Notes: generated by a model not told the origin, from the sequence alone. DNA of 64,000 bases from Dipteris shenzhenensis (GCA_047967505.1 CM106538.1), one strand, 5' to 3'; shown: positions 1 to 11,522, counted from the stretch's first letter. A program made the numbers and translations.

Positions 1-3000
1 ATGTCATCTACTATGTGTCATCCATGAGTAATCTAAGCTGCCATGATTTCTCTAGAACATGAAATAATGGAGCATGTTCTATGGCAACTATTCAACATGT
101 AACTCATTATGATAATATACAATGCATCTTGACAACCAAGCAACAATACTTATACCTACTCTAAGAACTTGATGGAAAAACTTTGATTTAGATTCAAACG
201 ATTTGGAGTTTCTCATCTTGTGCATAGGTTTTGGTACGGTCTCCATGGTTCTCTAAGTTGGTAAAAACGAGTAGATGGATCCTTGTGTAGGTCAAGTTTT
301 TTCTCGAATTCTAGTGAAATTACTTAGAGACCCTCCTTGTTGATAAGCTATGTACTTGACCTTCAAAGTCTCCATTAACTCAGCACAGCTAGTGACTGTG
401 GAAGAGACCCATATCAAGAAAGAGATATGTATCTCAAGAAAGAGATCTATATCTCAACAATTTGACTATATTTAAGTCCATCAATTGAGTTTTAATGTCT
501 TGGGAAAATTAATCAACCTACGAATGACTCTTGAGCCTTGATAATATTCTTATATTTGTTGGTATTATGACTTCATCCTTGTCCATAATTTTCTTTTATC
601 CCCAGTCATGCAATACTTTGGCATGCATGAGCCATCCAATAAGGTAGGCATTCTCTTACATACTCTTTCATTCTCTTCCATACTTATAGTGTAGTAGATC
701 CATCCTACATTTATGTGAACATCTTTCAAAATGACCTTAGGAGTGAACATTCAAGCATATGCACTTTAAAGGGTTAGAACTTGAGATGATTCAGCTTCAA
801 TCTGGTTGTCATATCCCTTGAGATTAAGTCCACACAATCATGTTTTGATGACTCCCCATTAGAATAATTAGCACTCCATAATCCACACATGGCGTCTTAG
901 TTATTGCTATTGTTTCAAGGCTATCCACCATCATGCTTATGTGTTGCAAGTATTCTTAAAAAAGCCTATGCATTATCTAGACATAGTTCACCTTGGGTTA
1001 CTTGAACTGGTCCCATTTTTTCTATGCCTTGTCAGTTTTTTGTCATGAATCTTCTATTTGTATTTCGTCCTTACTCTTATTATGTGGTTTTCTACTAATA
1101 CTAGCCGGTTATACATGTTTACACTCTAATAAATTGGACTTCTTGATGAGATGCACTACAATTTTGAAAAACTACTCAATATAATTGGTGTGACTTATTC
1201 TCTCTTATTTTTTGACTCCTTGGTTGCATGACTTAGGGTTCTTGTCTTATTGTGCAAAGCTTAGTAGCTCTACTATTAGTGCCTTGCTTTAGAGGTCATG
1301 TATGATCGCAATGGTAGCATCCTTTTGGTCTTTTTACTTATTTCTCATAAAAGTCAACAATATGTATAGGGGTTTTTCAATGCCAAAATTTCTTTAAATC
1401 CACAAAGTTTTAATTATGTAAGGTCTTTATTTTAAGTTTGGAAAAATCTATAAAAGTTTTAGCAAAAAGGTGGTGTTTTATAGGCACCAAGACATGTCCT
1501 ACGTTAAGGCTAACTTCTTGGTGCCACATGGTTTAGTTATAGCTTCGATTATGACTTGTAATGTACATATTCATCACAAGAGAGTTAGTTTTATTGTTCC
1601 ATTGGTCTATTGAGTTTCTTAGCCTCAAATATTTCTGTTTTGAAAGTGATTGCTATTTCCTTGATCACTATGACCTCGGACTTATCTTTGAGCCTAACAT
1701 GGTCTTAATTTCTTATGAGCATCTTCATCTTCATGAAACATTTGGTCAGCATAAAATGTCCTCTTGGATTGGTATCAAAAGTCTTCTATAGTATAATCTA
1801 TATTATTATATGGCCTTGTTGTTTTGAACTAAGTGCATCACTTTTTATTTGATATAGGTTCCCTTGAGATATCCAACTCCTTGAAAACCTTGTGCAACGT
1901 ACTCCTGAGGCTCTTGTATTTGATCTCACCAAGGGGTCCTTTCCTTCCTCATTGCTATGGTCATTTTGGTCTAGGATTCTTTCTCACTACTATTGTCATA
2001 TTCATCTTTCTCCTCCTTTTAGGGACAAGTTCCCTTCTTTTTTGTTATCGAATTCCCTTGTATTTATTAAATGGGGTCTAGTATCTACATAAGTGCAATG
2101 CATAATACTCATAGCTCCAATTTTGGGAAGTAGTTCAGTTAGTATTGGTTCAACTAAATTTGGGCCTCCTCGTGCTTTACATGCATGATTAATGTTTTAG
2201 CCCACCTAAGTGTTGCATCCATTAATGGAATACTTTATAAAAACTCTATCAATGGAGTAAATGCATGGTCTCAAGTGGGGCAATCGACTTGCATGCTGAG
2301 ATATGTAACCAGGACATGATCACGTAGTAGAGGGTGATTTGTTACTATTATAAACATGTCCCACAGATTCCAAACTATGGAATGAACACCATATGCAGTA
2401 GGTTAGACCTATCTAACATCAGTAAGTATTCTCACCAGGAAAGGTGACATCACCTTAAAAAAGTGGCAATTAATCAGCCCATTTGGACGAGGATCCAGAA
2501 GTTGAAGCCAATGGTCACGTACAAGTCCTTTAAAAAAAAAAAGGATTACACACATGAATTGTAAAAGAAATTAAAAATTTTGGAATGAAACACTACCATA
2601 AAAATGAAAGAGGATAGCACATCTGTTGACAACCAGAACAATGCAGTTCCGCAAGGTGATGAATTATGGCTTGACAACAGCAAGGGCTTGGGATTCATAG
2701 ACCTTATGCAAAGAGGGCTTTTGATACCAGGTTGAAAGATAGGGGGAGAGGCGAGTGGACAGAAGTGCACATACACAAAGTAGCTAGTTCTACACTACAA
2801 GTATTAGATTTGGAAAGCTCTAAATTCATGCTCGTTAGGATTAACATCCCCTTGAGCCATTTAAGGCCCTTAGTAGACCATGCATTATAAAGTGCAACTT
2901 AACATCTCAACAAAATTTCCATCCATTCTTCATGTTATATTCCTTGAACAGACCCAAAGATAGAAAAAGAAGAAATTCAAGAACAGACCCAAGAAGCAGG

Positions 3001-3299
3001 GCATTGCAAAGGCCCATATGTGCTAATCTGACATAGAACAACAGCATCAACTTCAACCCTATGCAGTTCACTCAGAAGTTGCATGACCAACCTCTTGCAC
3101 ATTGCACGTATACAGGTGCAAATGCTTGATGCATGAAATTTCATATAGTGCATGTTCATATTCATCAACAATATCTTTAAAGATCAAAGCCTTGTCAACG
3201 TAAAGATAATATGGACAACCATAAATACATGAGCTGATTCAAGACCCCCTTGAAACAATGACATAGAGTGTACCTATGTGTGTGTGATTCGGACACCAG
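1..3299. other. Intergenic DNA with no recognisable gene
   Basis: AT-rich sequence with short, non-overlapping open frames that show no family motif and no consistent coding strand. There is an A-run near 2531. The part nearest 3553 probably includes the 3' untranslated region of the minus-strand PPR gene, but no clear polyadenylation signal decides where that transcript ends. Confidence 0.6.
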
Positions 3300-3552
3300 C
3301 TCTTGCTGAAAGCCTATGCATACCCATACCTTCTTTGCAATCGAAACCCAATGTCATATCCGTCGACTGCACAAAACCAAAAAATTATGGGAATGCAATT
3401 ACAGTATGGGATGATCATAATGCAGAAAGTGCTTAATCTTCAGGCTCCAGGTCACATTGTGCGACTTAAACGTAAGTTTCTCTTACAGTTTTTGCATGTG
3501 TTGTGGGCTGTTTCTTATCGCCCACATAGTTGTCTTTTCATTCTCATGCCAA

Positions 3553-5559
3553 TTACACTTTTGTGTCCCAAGGAAAATTGTCATCATCTGACAGAAGTTG
3601 CACCACATTTGGCACATATCCTTCCTCCTTCATTTGCCCACTCAAACTCTCTAGCTTTTCCTGGATATAATCACTTTCTGTGTGGCTCTTATCAGCAAGA
3701 GTAAAATCATAAGCCTTTTTGTCCACCTCAATGAGAGCTTTTCCTGGCTTCTTCCACAAATATGCACAATTTCTCAACTCTACTATTTTACCTGCATCCT
3801 CCCACATGTTAGCATCAACAAATATATTCCACATAAGCACACTATTAGTCGAATCTCCAGGATCCATCCTGAAAGCATGATCAAAGCATTGCCTAGCTAG
3901 GTCTACATTGCCATGTGTTCTGCAGTGACTGAGCACAGTTCTCCAGCCCACAACAGATGGTTGATATGGACCAGTTCTCAGTAAGTTTTCTGCCTCATTC
4001 AGATGTCCTGCTCGGCCAAGGAGGTCCACCATACAAACATAGTGGTCAACTGTTGGTCTGAGGCCATGATCTGTTCTCATTGACTGAAAGTAGTGGCAGC
4101 CGTTTTCTACAAAACCTGCATGACTGCAAGCAGAAAGAACTGAAACAAAAGTCACACCATCTGGTTTAAAGCCTTCTGCTTGCATGTCCTTGAAAAACTG
4201 CAGGGCCAAACTATAGTCGCTATGTTGGGCATATCCTGCAATCATCGCGTTCCAAGTCACCACATTCCGTTCTACAATGTTATCAAACACTCTGCATGCA
4301 CTTTTAGCACTTCCACATTTGAAAAACATGTCAATAAGCGCACTCCCAACATTTGCATCTGACTCAACACCGAGCTCAATAACGTAAGCATGAATCACTT
4401 TGCCTTGATCCAGTGCTAGTAATTTAGAACATGCCTGCAACATGCTAATATATATAATCCTGTCTGGACTTAGACCCTCCTGTAGCATTTGGCAAAAAAG
4501 TTGTAGTGCCTCCTGACTACAATCATGCTGGGTATACCCTACAGTCATTGCAGTCCAAGTCACTACATTTCTCTCTGGCAGATGAGCAAAGATTTTCTTT
4601 GCATCCTCGAGACTCCCACATTTACCATACATATCAATTAGGGTACTCCCAACAGACACATTCGACTCAATGCCACTCCCAATGAGAAGACCATGGATCA
4701 ACTTTCCCTGATTTAGCACCCTTATGCTAGAGCATGCCTTCAGGACGCTGATAAATGTAACATTGTCTGGCTGCACATGCTCCTGCTGCATTTGTTGAAA
4801 AACTTGCAATGCTGCTTGGCCATTACCACAGTGAGTACAACCTGAAATCATGGCATTCCATGTCACAACATCTTGCCTGGACAATCTGTCAAACAATTCG
4901 TGTGCATCCTTCAGGCTCCCGCATTTGGCATACATGTCAATAAGAGTGTTGCCAACAATGTCAACTGACTCCAGCCCTCTAGCAAAGATTTGGGCATGGA
5001 TCACCTTGCCTTGTTTCAGTGTTGTCCTGTTGGTACATGCTTTGAGGACAGCAACCAAAACATATTCATCTATCTCAACGCTTGATTGCTGCTGCATATC
5101 ATTGAACAGACTGATAGCCTGCCCAGACTGTCTGAGCTTGCCATGTGCTGAAATGATTGCACTCCATGCAAACACATTTGGTTTTGCAAGTTTGTTAAAT
5201 ACTTGGTTTGCATCAAACAAACTCCCACAGACAGCAAACATGCGGATCAGGTGGCTCCCCAAAAATGTGTTTGCATCAAATCCACTGTTCATAATGAAAG
5301 CATGTAAGGTCCTTCCTGCTGCAAGATCTTTTTTCTTGATGCATGCCTGCAATATGTAATAGAAAGTGATGTAGGTAACAGAAATTCCTTGCTGGTACAT
5401 AAGGCCTATGGCCTGCAGTGTCTCATCTAGCTTTCCATTCTCACTTAGTATACTCAAACCCTTAGAAAAAGGGTGAGAATCTCCAGTATCTTTCAACCTG
5501 AAAGTACCAGACAGTACTGCTTTGTTATGACAACAACTTCGATGCAAATATCTTAGCAT
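3553..5559 (-). CDS. Pentatricopeptide repeat protein, PLS class, E+ type, organelle-targeted
   Basis: Intronless 668-residue frame. PLS-type PPR repeats run from about residue 30 to 510. Their helices carry the family phrases LIDMYAKCGS (206-215), VVTWNAMISG (231-240), VSVLSACSHAG and MVDLLGRAG. E and E+ motifs follow (about 535-650), with the signature KKPGKALIEV at 603-612 and EEGYVPNV near 645-652. The protein stops just after, so the C-terminal DYW deaminase domain is absent, and I see none in the next 100 codons. PLS-class proteins with E/E+ tails are known to bind organelle transcripts and act as site factors for C-to-U editing, often with a separate DYW partner. The basic N-terminus (MLRYLHRSCCHNK) fits a mitochondrial or plastid transit peptide and supports this start. 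Repeat wording of this sort is common in fern, lycophyte and moss PPRs. A LINE relic lies 80 bp upstream. The target RNA cannot be named by eye. Confidence 0.93.
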   Translation of the reverse strand: MLRYLHRSCCHNKAVLSGTFRLKDTGDSHPFSKGLSILSENGKLDETLQAIGLMYQQGISVTYITFYYILQACIKKKDLAAGRTLHAFIMNSGFDANTFLGSHLIRMFAVCGSLFDANQVFNKLAKPNVFAWSAIISAHGKLRQSGQAISLFNDMQQQSSVEIDEYVLVAVLKACTNRTTLKQGKVIHAQIFARGLESVDIVGNTLIDMYAKCGSLKDAHELFDRLSRQDVVTWNAMISGCTHCGNGQAALQVFQQMQQEHVQPDNVTFISVLKACSSIRVLNQGKLIHGLLIGSGIESNVSVGSTLIDMYGKCGSLEDAKKIFAHLPERNVVTWTAMTVGYTQHDCSQEALQLFCQMLQEGLSPDRIIYISMLQACSKLLALDQGKVIHAYVIELGVESDANVGSALIDMFFKCGSAKSACRVFDNIVERNVVTWNAMIAGYAQHSDYSLALQFFKDMQAEGFKPDGVTFVSVLSACSHAGFVENGCHYFQSMRTDHGLRPTVDHYVCMVDLLGRAGHLNEAENLLRTGPYQPSVVGWRTVLSHCRTHGNVDLARQCFDHAFRMDPGDSTNSVLMWNIFVDANMWEDAGKIVELRNCAYLWKKPGKALIEVDKKAYDFTLADKSHTESDYIQEKLESLSGQMKEEGYVPNVVQLLSDDDNFPWDTKV

Positions 5560-5639
5560 GTCAAAAGAACTTCATAACATATTCCTTTATTGCAAACTTA
5601 CACCACTGTGAGCCAATTTCAAATCAAACGTTTAGCGTA

Positions 5640-6345
5640 CGCTTCTTCCAAAAAAAGCTGTATGTCTGTGACTTTGGAAAAGGCTGTACTTCAGATACTT
5701 TTGAAGCAGCTGATTCTGATTCTGCAAATGTAGAAGTTGAAAACCCTCAATTCCTTTGTGTCTTACGGTGGAGCTGCATTTTGTTGGTATTGAAGATATT
5801 GCCTTGGTTTTCCCATGGTTGACCTTCACATCCCAGTTATTGCAAGAAATCTGTAGGGCATCCATGTACTGCTGCAAACTATCGGCACTAACACTACATT
5901 ATCGGCGTAAAGCAGGATGAGGACAAGAGTTTGCACCAGTGGTGATCTTCGTCCCCCAAAGGTGTCCACAAAGGAGAACAACTCATCAACATATGGGCCA
6001 AAAAGAGTGGGGGAGAGGGGGCAACCTTGCTTCACCCCTATTCGTGCTACTGACCTCTTTTGACATCCCATGATTTGTACATACTCTATCCATGACTCTC
6101 CCATACAGGCCATCATTGCCTAGATAACATCATCTACTATGCCGAAATCTCTAAGCCATGAGATGAGACGTGCCCATACGATGGAAACAAAAGCATTCGT
6201 CAATAAAACAACAATAAACCCACTGTTTTCGGTGCTGCCTCCTGAATCTTGCTGACCAACCGCCCTTACACATGATCTCTCGACTAGCTGAACTGAGGTA
6301 TATCTCTAGCATTAAACCATGAACCTTGAACAGGTCATACAGCAA
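5640..6345 (-). pseudogene. LINE (non-LTR retrotransposon) reverse transcriptase fragment
   Basis: Minus-strand relic of a non-LTR reverse transcriptase. The phrase GVKQGCPLSPTLF is diagnostic of LINE fingers/palm. It is followed by a catalytic box reading YADN where active enzymes have YADD, then by VNHGKTK, which matches the conserved VN.KTK block. The upstream part (YCCFIDECF) is in another frame, so at least one frameshift and several stops are present. Both the endonuclease and the 3' end are missing. The fragment ends about 80 bp before the PPR start codon and is in the same orientation, so any promoter of that gene must lie in or beyond this relic. It is dead as an enzyme. Confidence 0.8.
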
Positions 6346-6354
6346 TATAATACA

Positions 6355-6862
6355 TCTCCTCTTGCTCCACAGCTTGTTTCTACTATTCAGGACATGATCA
6401 ACACTTAGATGAAGTCAATGGAAAAAAAGAGACAGCAAAAGTGGATAACAAAGTTTACAAAATGGACCTTCATGAGGAAGTAAGAGAAAAATAAAGCAAG
6501 ATTTGAAATGCTTTTGTCTCTACCAATTGGGGGACTGCCAGATGGACAGTATAATATAGAGGGATACACAGAAGTAGCCTCATAGAAAAGTTACCCAATG
6601 TGGCGTGGAATTACGAAGACATACTTGGGGTCGTTCAAAAGGAAGCAAGACCTGATAATGCTTTCTCTATGAACTAAGGGACTGCTAGAGGGATGGTATA
6701 ATGCAGAGACAGACACAAAAGCAGCCTCATAGAAAAGATACCCAATGTGCCGTGGAATTATGAAGACATACGTGGGGATCTTCAAAATGGGTCACATGCT
6801 CTAATTTTCTGCAAAAACAGGGCAGCAAAGATAAAGATTCTTAGACAAACTCATAAATAGAA
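6355..6862 (+). pseudogene. Decayed copy of the coiled-coil ORF found at 48777-49440
   Basis: Translating all three frames shows broken pieces that match the minus-strand ORF at 48777-49292: a segment like LVSTIQDMINT, then MKSMEKK, then a block ending in NYEDI, and finally RAAKIKILRQTHK. The stretch carrying the NYEDI block is itself duplicated inside this copy (about 6525-6630 and 6663-6780). Stops and shifts are frequent, so it is not expressed as a protein. The product family is unknown to me. Confidence 0.65.
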
Positions 6863-7135
6863 AGGCATGAGGATGTGGATATAGATAACACGCATCAAAG
6901 TAAGAAAACAAGGAAAAAGGGCAAATGGGCTGTTTACAGAGAAGGAAAAGCAATTATCAAGGAATTACGATGGCTATATTATGTTACCATTACAAATAGT
7001 TGCCTTTATAATAAGATTGGAGATGCTTCATGCACTCCTATGGAGACGCTTCATGCATTTACATTTTGGGGATTTGATGTAATAAGCCACTTATTAGTCC
7101 CATCGATCTTTTTGGTGTTCCACAGACGTTAATAG

Positions 7136-7136
7136 A

Positions 7137-7163
<27 letters not shown>
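7136..7163. repeat. (CT)n microsatellite followed by (TA)n
   Basis: About 13 CT units, then TATATATATATA. It sits at the same place within the duplicated block as the (GA)n run at 48695-48726 on the opposite strand, so the seed predates the duplication. Confidence 0.9.
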
Positions 7164-7177
<14 letters not shown>

Positions 7178-7199
7178 TGTGACATATATAGCAAAAATT

Positions 7200-7399
7200 T
7201 GTACAATGACGAACACATAAAGCAAGGCGTACCCTCTTTCAAGCCTTGGACTTGAGCAAACAAGCCTCGCTCCTAAAATGACTATCAGTGGCATGGTTAA
7301 AACTTTGGACACGCTGAGATCACGGGCCGCGCAGGAGGGTATTCACAAGCTTGCAGCCTCCTCGCTATTCGAAAATTGCTGCTTGATCCAATCAAAGGG
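7200..7399 (-). pseudogene. Inverted copy of exon 2 and 3' UTR of the complex III 6.7 kDa subunit gene
   Basis: Positions 7399 down to 7343 encode PFDWIKQQFSNSEEAASL and a TGA, differing from the functional exon 2 (48276-48332) at only three residues. The downstream 3' UTR is also conserved to about 7200, including the words around ATGCCACTGATAGT and GGAGCGAGGCTTGTTTG. The similarity stops exactly at the 5' edge of exon 2. Upstream DNA (7400-7545) has no counterpart of exon 1 or of the intron, so the complete protein cannot be made here. An open frame does continue upstream of the exon (reading GDPKKKNNGE just before it), so a chimeric transcript is possible, but nothing shows it is made. Confidence 0.8.
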
Positions 7400-8860
7400 C
7401 TCTCCATTGTTCTTTTTCTTTGGGTCACCGAAACTGGCGACACCCAATTCACAGTTGCACCACGATTCATATTTGATCTAGCCATCAAGGTGACTCTTCT
7501 CAAATCATACCAACTCCTGAGGGGAAGTGTTTGAACGTTTCTCAATGAGAGAGAGTAGCATCGAATTTTATTCAGAGAAGGGAGTGGCTATAGTTGCACT
7601 ATCACAACAATTTTGAAGAATCACATGGGGGAGCGTGCGCAGTTGGTGCGAGACCGAAGGCTGAAATCTATTATTTCGCGTGAACGAAAATTTGGAGCCT
7701 ACGAGCTGAGGGGGCTTTCTGTGAGCCTTTAGGGAGCTCTGTGGCAACTGCTGATTGGTTGGAGGACACCAATGTCCGAATCTTCACACTTCAAAATGGA
7801 GGTGCCAATTCCAGCACCAGTGGCGCTCCAACCAAGCCTCTAAGAGCCAATGCCCACGAGGCCACAAATGTGCCTTTGGTGCGACTTCTAGAGAAGCCCA
7901 AATTCATTCTCTCGCGTGAACCAAAAGGAGAGTCGCTTGAACCAGACGGACAATCTTTAATGCATCTATGGACGAGCTGACTACCTGCAGGGAGGTGCAT
8001 TGTTGCAGAGCAGTTTTTATTGGTTGCTCAGAGGCTCTGGATTGTGGGAGTAGCATTAAAGACAATGCTCAGAGCCAAATGGCAGTCCTCTATTGGCTGG
8101 ATGCGAAATGGAGCACAAATGCTCAAAGTTGCAACCTCCAAAATGGAGGTGCAAATTCGAGCACCAATGAAGCTCCATCCCTACGTCAAAATGAGTGCCA
8201 GCTCCATCAGTGGCGCATCGTTTACCGTGTGTGCATTGAGCCTAAATTTGAGCCAACCTCCACCAGTCTCGCATTCCATGCCTCGTGTGCATAGGCCCTA
8301 AGGCATCCTTGGATGCGCCAAATGATATATGCCCAATAGCTGATTGAAGGTTGACCTAAGGTAACTCCTTCCTCCCTGTGTCCCACATAGAAGTTGCTTG
8401 ATGTGGTGATATCGTTTACTATGATTAGTAGGTCCTCAATGATGATGTCTAGGGTAGGTTGACTTCATCCATCGACTACCTTGATTCAAGTTTCCAACTC
8501 TCTATGGCGTGTCAACAGGGGATTTTGCAAAGGACCTCCAAGACGATTGCTTATAGAGGGCTTGGCTTCTCTTCTCCTTTTTCCTAGATCCATGATCTAT
8601 TCATCAAACTCACATCAAAATCCTCGAAATCTAATTCTCCAAGGAGGTTCACCGATGGGATTCATTCCAATATTGTCCCTTCTTTTGGCATCTATGGAAG
8701 ATCCTAGTGGCTCAGTTACGAAGTGATTCGGTTGCTTGGTCCCTGATTCCTATTTTTTTGTCACCTATAATACGGAGACCATGGTATAGGTGGTAGACCA
8801 TGAGGGCTCAACAATGCTTGCATTAATCAGTGGGCTTAGAGGGCTGGGGTCTCGAGTTAT
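7400..8860. other. No gene; two diverged direct repeats
   Basis: About 7780-7880 and 8110-8210 resemble each other (shared words around AAAATGGAGGTGC and GAGCACCA). The short open frames here lack family motifs. I see no coding or RNA gene. Confidence 0.5.
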
Positions 8861-8945
8861 TCCTAGGAATGAAGAGAAACAAAGGAAAGCCAATAACCTC
8901 TCATGGCTTTCCTAGGGATGAAGAGAAGCAAAGGAAAGCCAATAC
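8861..8945. repeat. 49-bp tandem duplication
   Basis: TCCTAGGAATGAAGAGAAAC at 8861 recurs as TCCTAGGGATGAAGAGAAGC at 8910. A related single unit lies in 13080-13130, within a longer dispersed similarity (about 8800-8940 versus 13015-13130). Confidence 0.75.
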
Positions 8946-8950
8946 GACGT

Positions 8951-9096
8951 CTGAGATTTGGGGAAATAACCTCAAAGATCAAGATCAAACAATTTAACTT
9001 TAGAGATTGGAAATCGAGAAGATTGACTTTAGAGAGTGAGATTAAGAGACAAGTAGACATATCAAAAGAGAACCTATTTAGATCCAAATTTAAATT
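8951..9096 (+). repeat. Dispersed direct repeat, copy 1
   Basis: About 145 bp nearly identical to 10640-10782 in the same orientation. Both copies can be read as a peptide containing SEIKRQVDISKENLF, so this may be an exon of a decayed element protein rather than an LTR. Confidence 0.75.
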
Positions 9097-10331
9097 CCTA
9101 GACCATGAACAAATACTAGGAAGTAGAGAGTGCATTCCAAGACCATGAACAAATAATAGGGAAGTAGATAGTGCATTGTCCTTTCTAGATAAATATTTTA
9201 CTTTAAGACAAGTTTGGAGGGGGAAAGGCCAACTACAAAAACTGAGGAAAGAGTGAGCAAAAGGAAAGAGATTGTTGAAGAAGATACCAACAAGGAATCT
9301 ATGGATTTGGAGAAAGTAGATTATGGTGATTATCAAATTCCTCATTTAAAACTCACAAAACTAGAAAACCACAGTCTTAATATAGAAATTCAATCAATGA
9401 TAAAGTTTCTTGAGAGTCCAAGTGCCCACAAAAATGTTCTCTCTCTTACAAAGGGTGGTGATTAAAAAGTTTAGGGCACCATGATACGTGGTGTCGACAT
9501 TTGCATTCAAGGCTATGACAAATTATGCATCTTGCTAGATAGATGTGGTCCTAGGTCAAGAACGGCTTTATAATCTTGCACATATCTTGTAGCTAATTTG
9601 TATAAACAATCCTCGCACATTTAAAAAGCATTGTAGAGTCTTCCAAAATTAGGGGAAACATGATTCTCCTAATTCTCTGTTCATTTGTTTGATGGAATTT
9701 GAATGACTCAACTAATAAGAACGAGAGGTATATATTTGTGAATTCATTTCATTGTTAGTTAATTTATTTTTTTTCACTTGAACAAAGTAGACTTTTATTT
9801 GAGGTTGTTGAAAATAATAACGTTTCTTTTGATGATCTAATGGTTGAATCTAATGACAACTTTTTTTTTTTGACTTGCCCCCTGAGAGAAAGGCAGATCA
9901 TAAAACAGATATATTTTTTGGATTTGCCTCTATTTATAAACACCCTTATAGGCTTAGTCAAATGGAGGGACGGTAGAAAAACTATTAGTTGAATATCTTT
10001 AAAAGGGTCAAATTCAACCAACTAGCTCATGTTGGTCTTCACTATTTTATTGGTAAAGACTATGAGCTTATGCATAGAATACCAAGCATTATATAAAATC
10101 ACAATAAAAACTACATAGCTTACTCCTTACATTGAGGAGCTCTTTAATCAATTGCAAGGGGCTAGCTTAATATTTTACTATAATTGATTTAAGATCTAGA
10201 TCACGGTATGAATCAGTGAAAAAGATGTAGCCAAAACATCTTTTCGTTCTAGATAGGGGCATTATTACTTTAAAGTAATGCCATTTGGTTGAACTAATGC
10301 TCTAGTGACATTTATAACACTTATGAAAACT

Positions 10332-10492
10332 GTCATAAGGAAATATTTAGGAAAATTTGCTACAATATCACACCATAAGGTAATATTGCCTTATGAATAC
10401 TGTCATAAGGCAATATTTAGCAAAATTTGCTATAATATTTAGGCAATAAATATGTAGGCCATATTTAGGAAATTTTGCTAAAATATTTAGGC
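10332..10492 (+). repeat. Minisatellite built from the edge of the gypsy RT relic
   Basis: Three imperfect units of about 50-60 bp containing CATAAGGAAATATTTAGGAA or a close variant, then AATTTGCTA and AATATTTAGGCAATAA. The first unit is the RT sequence that encodes RKYLGKFA, so the array grew out of coding DNA. Confidence 0.65.
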
Positions 10493-10639
10493 AATAAAAA
10501 CTCACATCATAGACACTTTTTCCACCCCTCTCCTTAACTTCTTTTGTTCCAAATATCTATTTCACCCCCAATTATTTTGTTCCAATTTCAAAGACTATTT
10601 TAACTCTGATTCTTTTGTTCCAAAGCAAGGTTTCGTCAG

Positions 10640-10782
10640 ATGAGATTTTGGGAAATATCCTCAAAGATCAAGATCAAAACAATTTAACTAGATTGGAATC
10701 AAGAAGATTAACTTCAGAGAGTGAGATCAAGAGACAAGTAGATATATCAAAAGAGAATCTATTTACATCCAAATTTAAATTA
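10640..10782 (+). repeat. Dispersed direct repeat, copy 2
   Basis: Partner of 8951-9096, same orientation, about 1.7 kb away, with the gypsy RT relic between the two copies. Here the frame is open from 10615 to 10842. Confidence 0.75.
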
Positions 10783-11132
10783 TTTTTGACTGTGATGATG
10801 GTCCTAGTGCAAGACACCCGAGAATTGAGAAGATATATGTAGTTCTAAAAAGGTGATTGTTTTTGCTTGGAATAAATTAGATGTTTGAACTGTGAAAAAG
10901 CTAGGTCAATAAAGTTGAATGTCTTAAGGTAGGTAGTATGCTACATCCTTTGGATATCCTATCTAAAGCATCTCCATGTACTTTATTGTAGGGTTAATGA
11001 CACAAAGCGTGCATGGCATTGTGTGGGCTATTGTGGATCAATTGACCAAGATGCTCAATTTATTAAAACCAATGCAAAAGTTAAAAACTTTGAATAAGCA
11101 AAGCTATTTGGAGAGCTGTTGTCTCTGTTTTA

Positions 11133-11522
11133 CCCATGTGCAGGTTCCAAGGGTGTTGGTCACCTACAGTCGTGTCGTTTTGCTTGTTGTAGCATAGGTG
11201 TTCACAAGTGTAGCATAGGTCTTTAGGTCATGTTTCGGTGAGAGGTGTAGGCTAAAGCGTGGAAAGCAGATCTCATGTGTACGTGAATGAGAAAGAGGGA
11301 TTGATTATAACGATTAATGGAGGCTCTCGCCTCCATGGGAGTTCACGGGTTTAGAAGGGGATTTCAAGGTTCCAAAGGGGGACATGGTTGAGAGAGCTAA
11401 ATAGGAGTTCCAGGGTTCTCAGAGGGGGTTGCAGGGTTTAGGAGGAGGAGTCCAAGGTTGAGGAGTGGAGAGCTAGTCTCCTTTGCAGATTCGAGGGATA
11501 AGGGTTGAGGAGGAGGGACAAG
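11133..11522 (+). repeat. Long dispersed repeat, copy 1 (partner at 46345-46715)
   Basis: About 390 bp similar to 46345-46715 in the same orientation, sharing GTTGGTCACCTACA, GAGAGGTGTAGGCTAAAGC, CTCCATGGGAGTT and GGAGTGGAGAG in order. It is probably part of an LTR or leader of one retroelement family. This copy ends in a short GAGGAGGAGGGACAAGG that is hugely expanded in the partner. Confidence 0.75.

Larger units (their letters stand above)
9872..11120 (+). mobile_element. Decayed Ty3/gypsy retrotransposon (RT and integrase relics)
   Basis: Frames 9872-10362 read as a broken gypsy reverse transcriptase: LPPERKADHK, then YRLSQMEG, then ITIKTT with EELFNQLQGAS, then DVAKTSFRSR, then MPFG and TLMKTV, ending RKYLGKFA. 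That is the canonical order of the N-terminal half of the domain. Stops and frameshifts occur throughout, and the catalytic YxDD box is missing because the relic ends before it. An integrase core fragment (IVDQLTKM) lies at about 10975-11110. RNase H and most of the integrase are gone. No LTRs or target-site duplication can be paired. Confidence 0.75.

Noticed and set aside
2716-2729. Primer-site-like TGGTATCAAAAGCC on the minus strand
   Set aside because: It resembles a copia primer site with one change, but there is no LTR, leader or coding relic around it.
3440-3552. A remnant DYW domain downstream of the PPR stop
   Set aside because: All three minus-strand frames were read. One has HENEK followed by unrelated residues, but no HSE, CxxCH or DYW motif, so there is no support for a lost domain.
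3303-5359. Long plus-strand frames opposite the PPR gene
   Set aside because: They are antisense shadows of the repeat-rich PPR coding sequence and contain no family motifs.
8951-10782. LTR pair around the gypsy RT
   Set aside because: The 145-bp direct repeats look coding, do not begin TG or end CA, and the integrase relic lies outside them.
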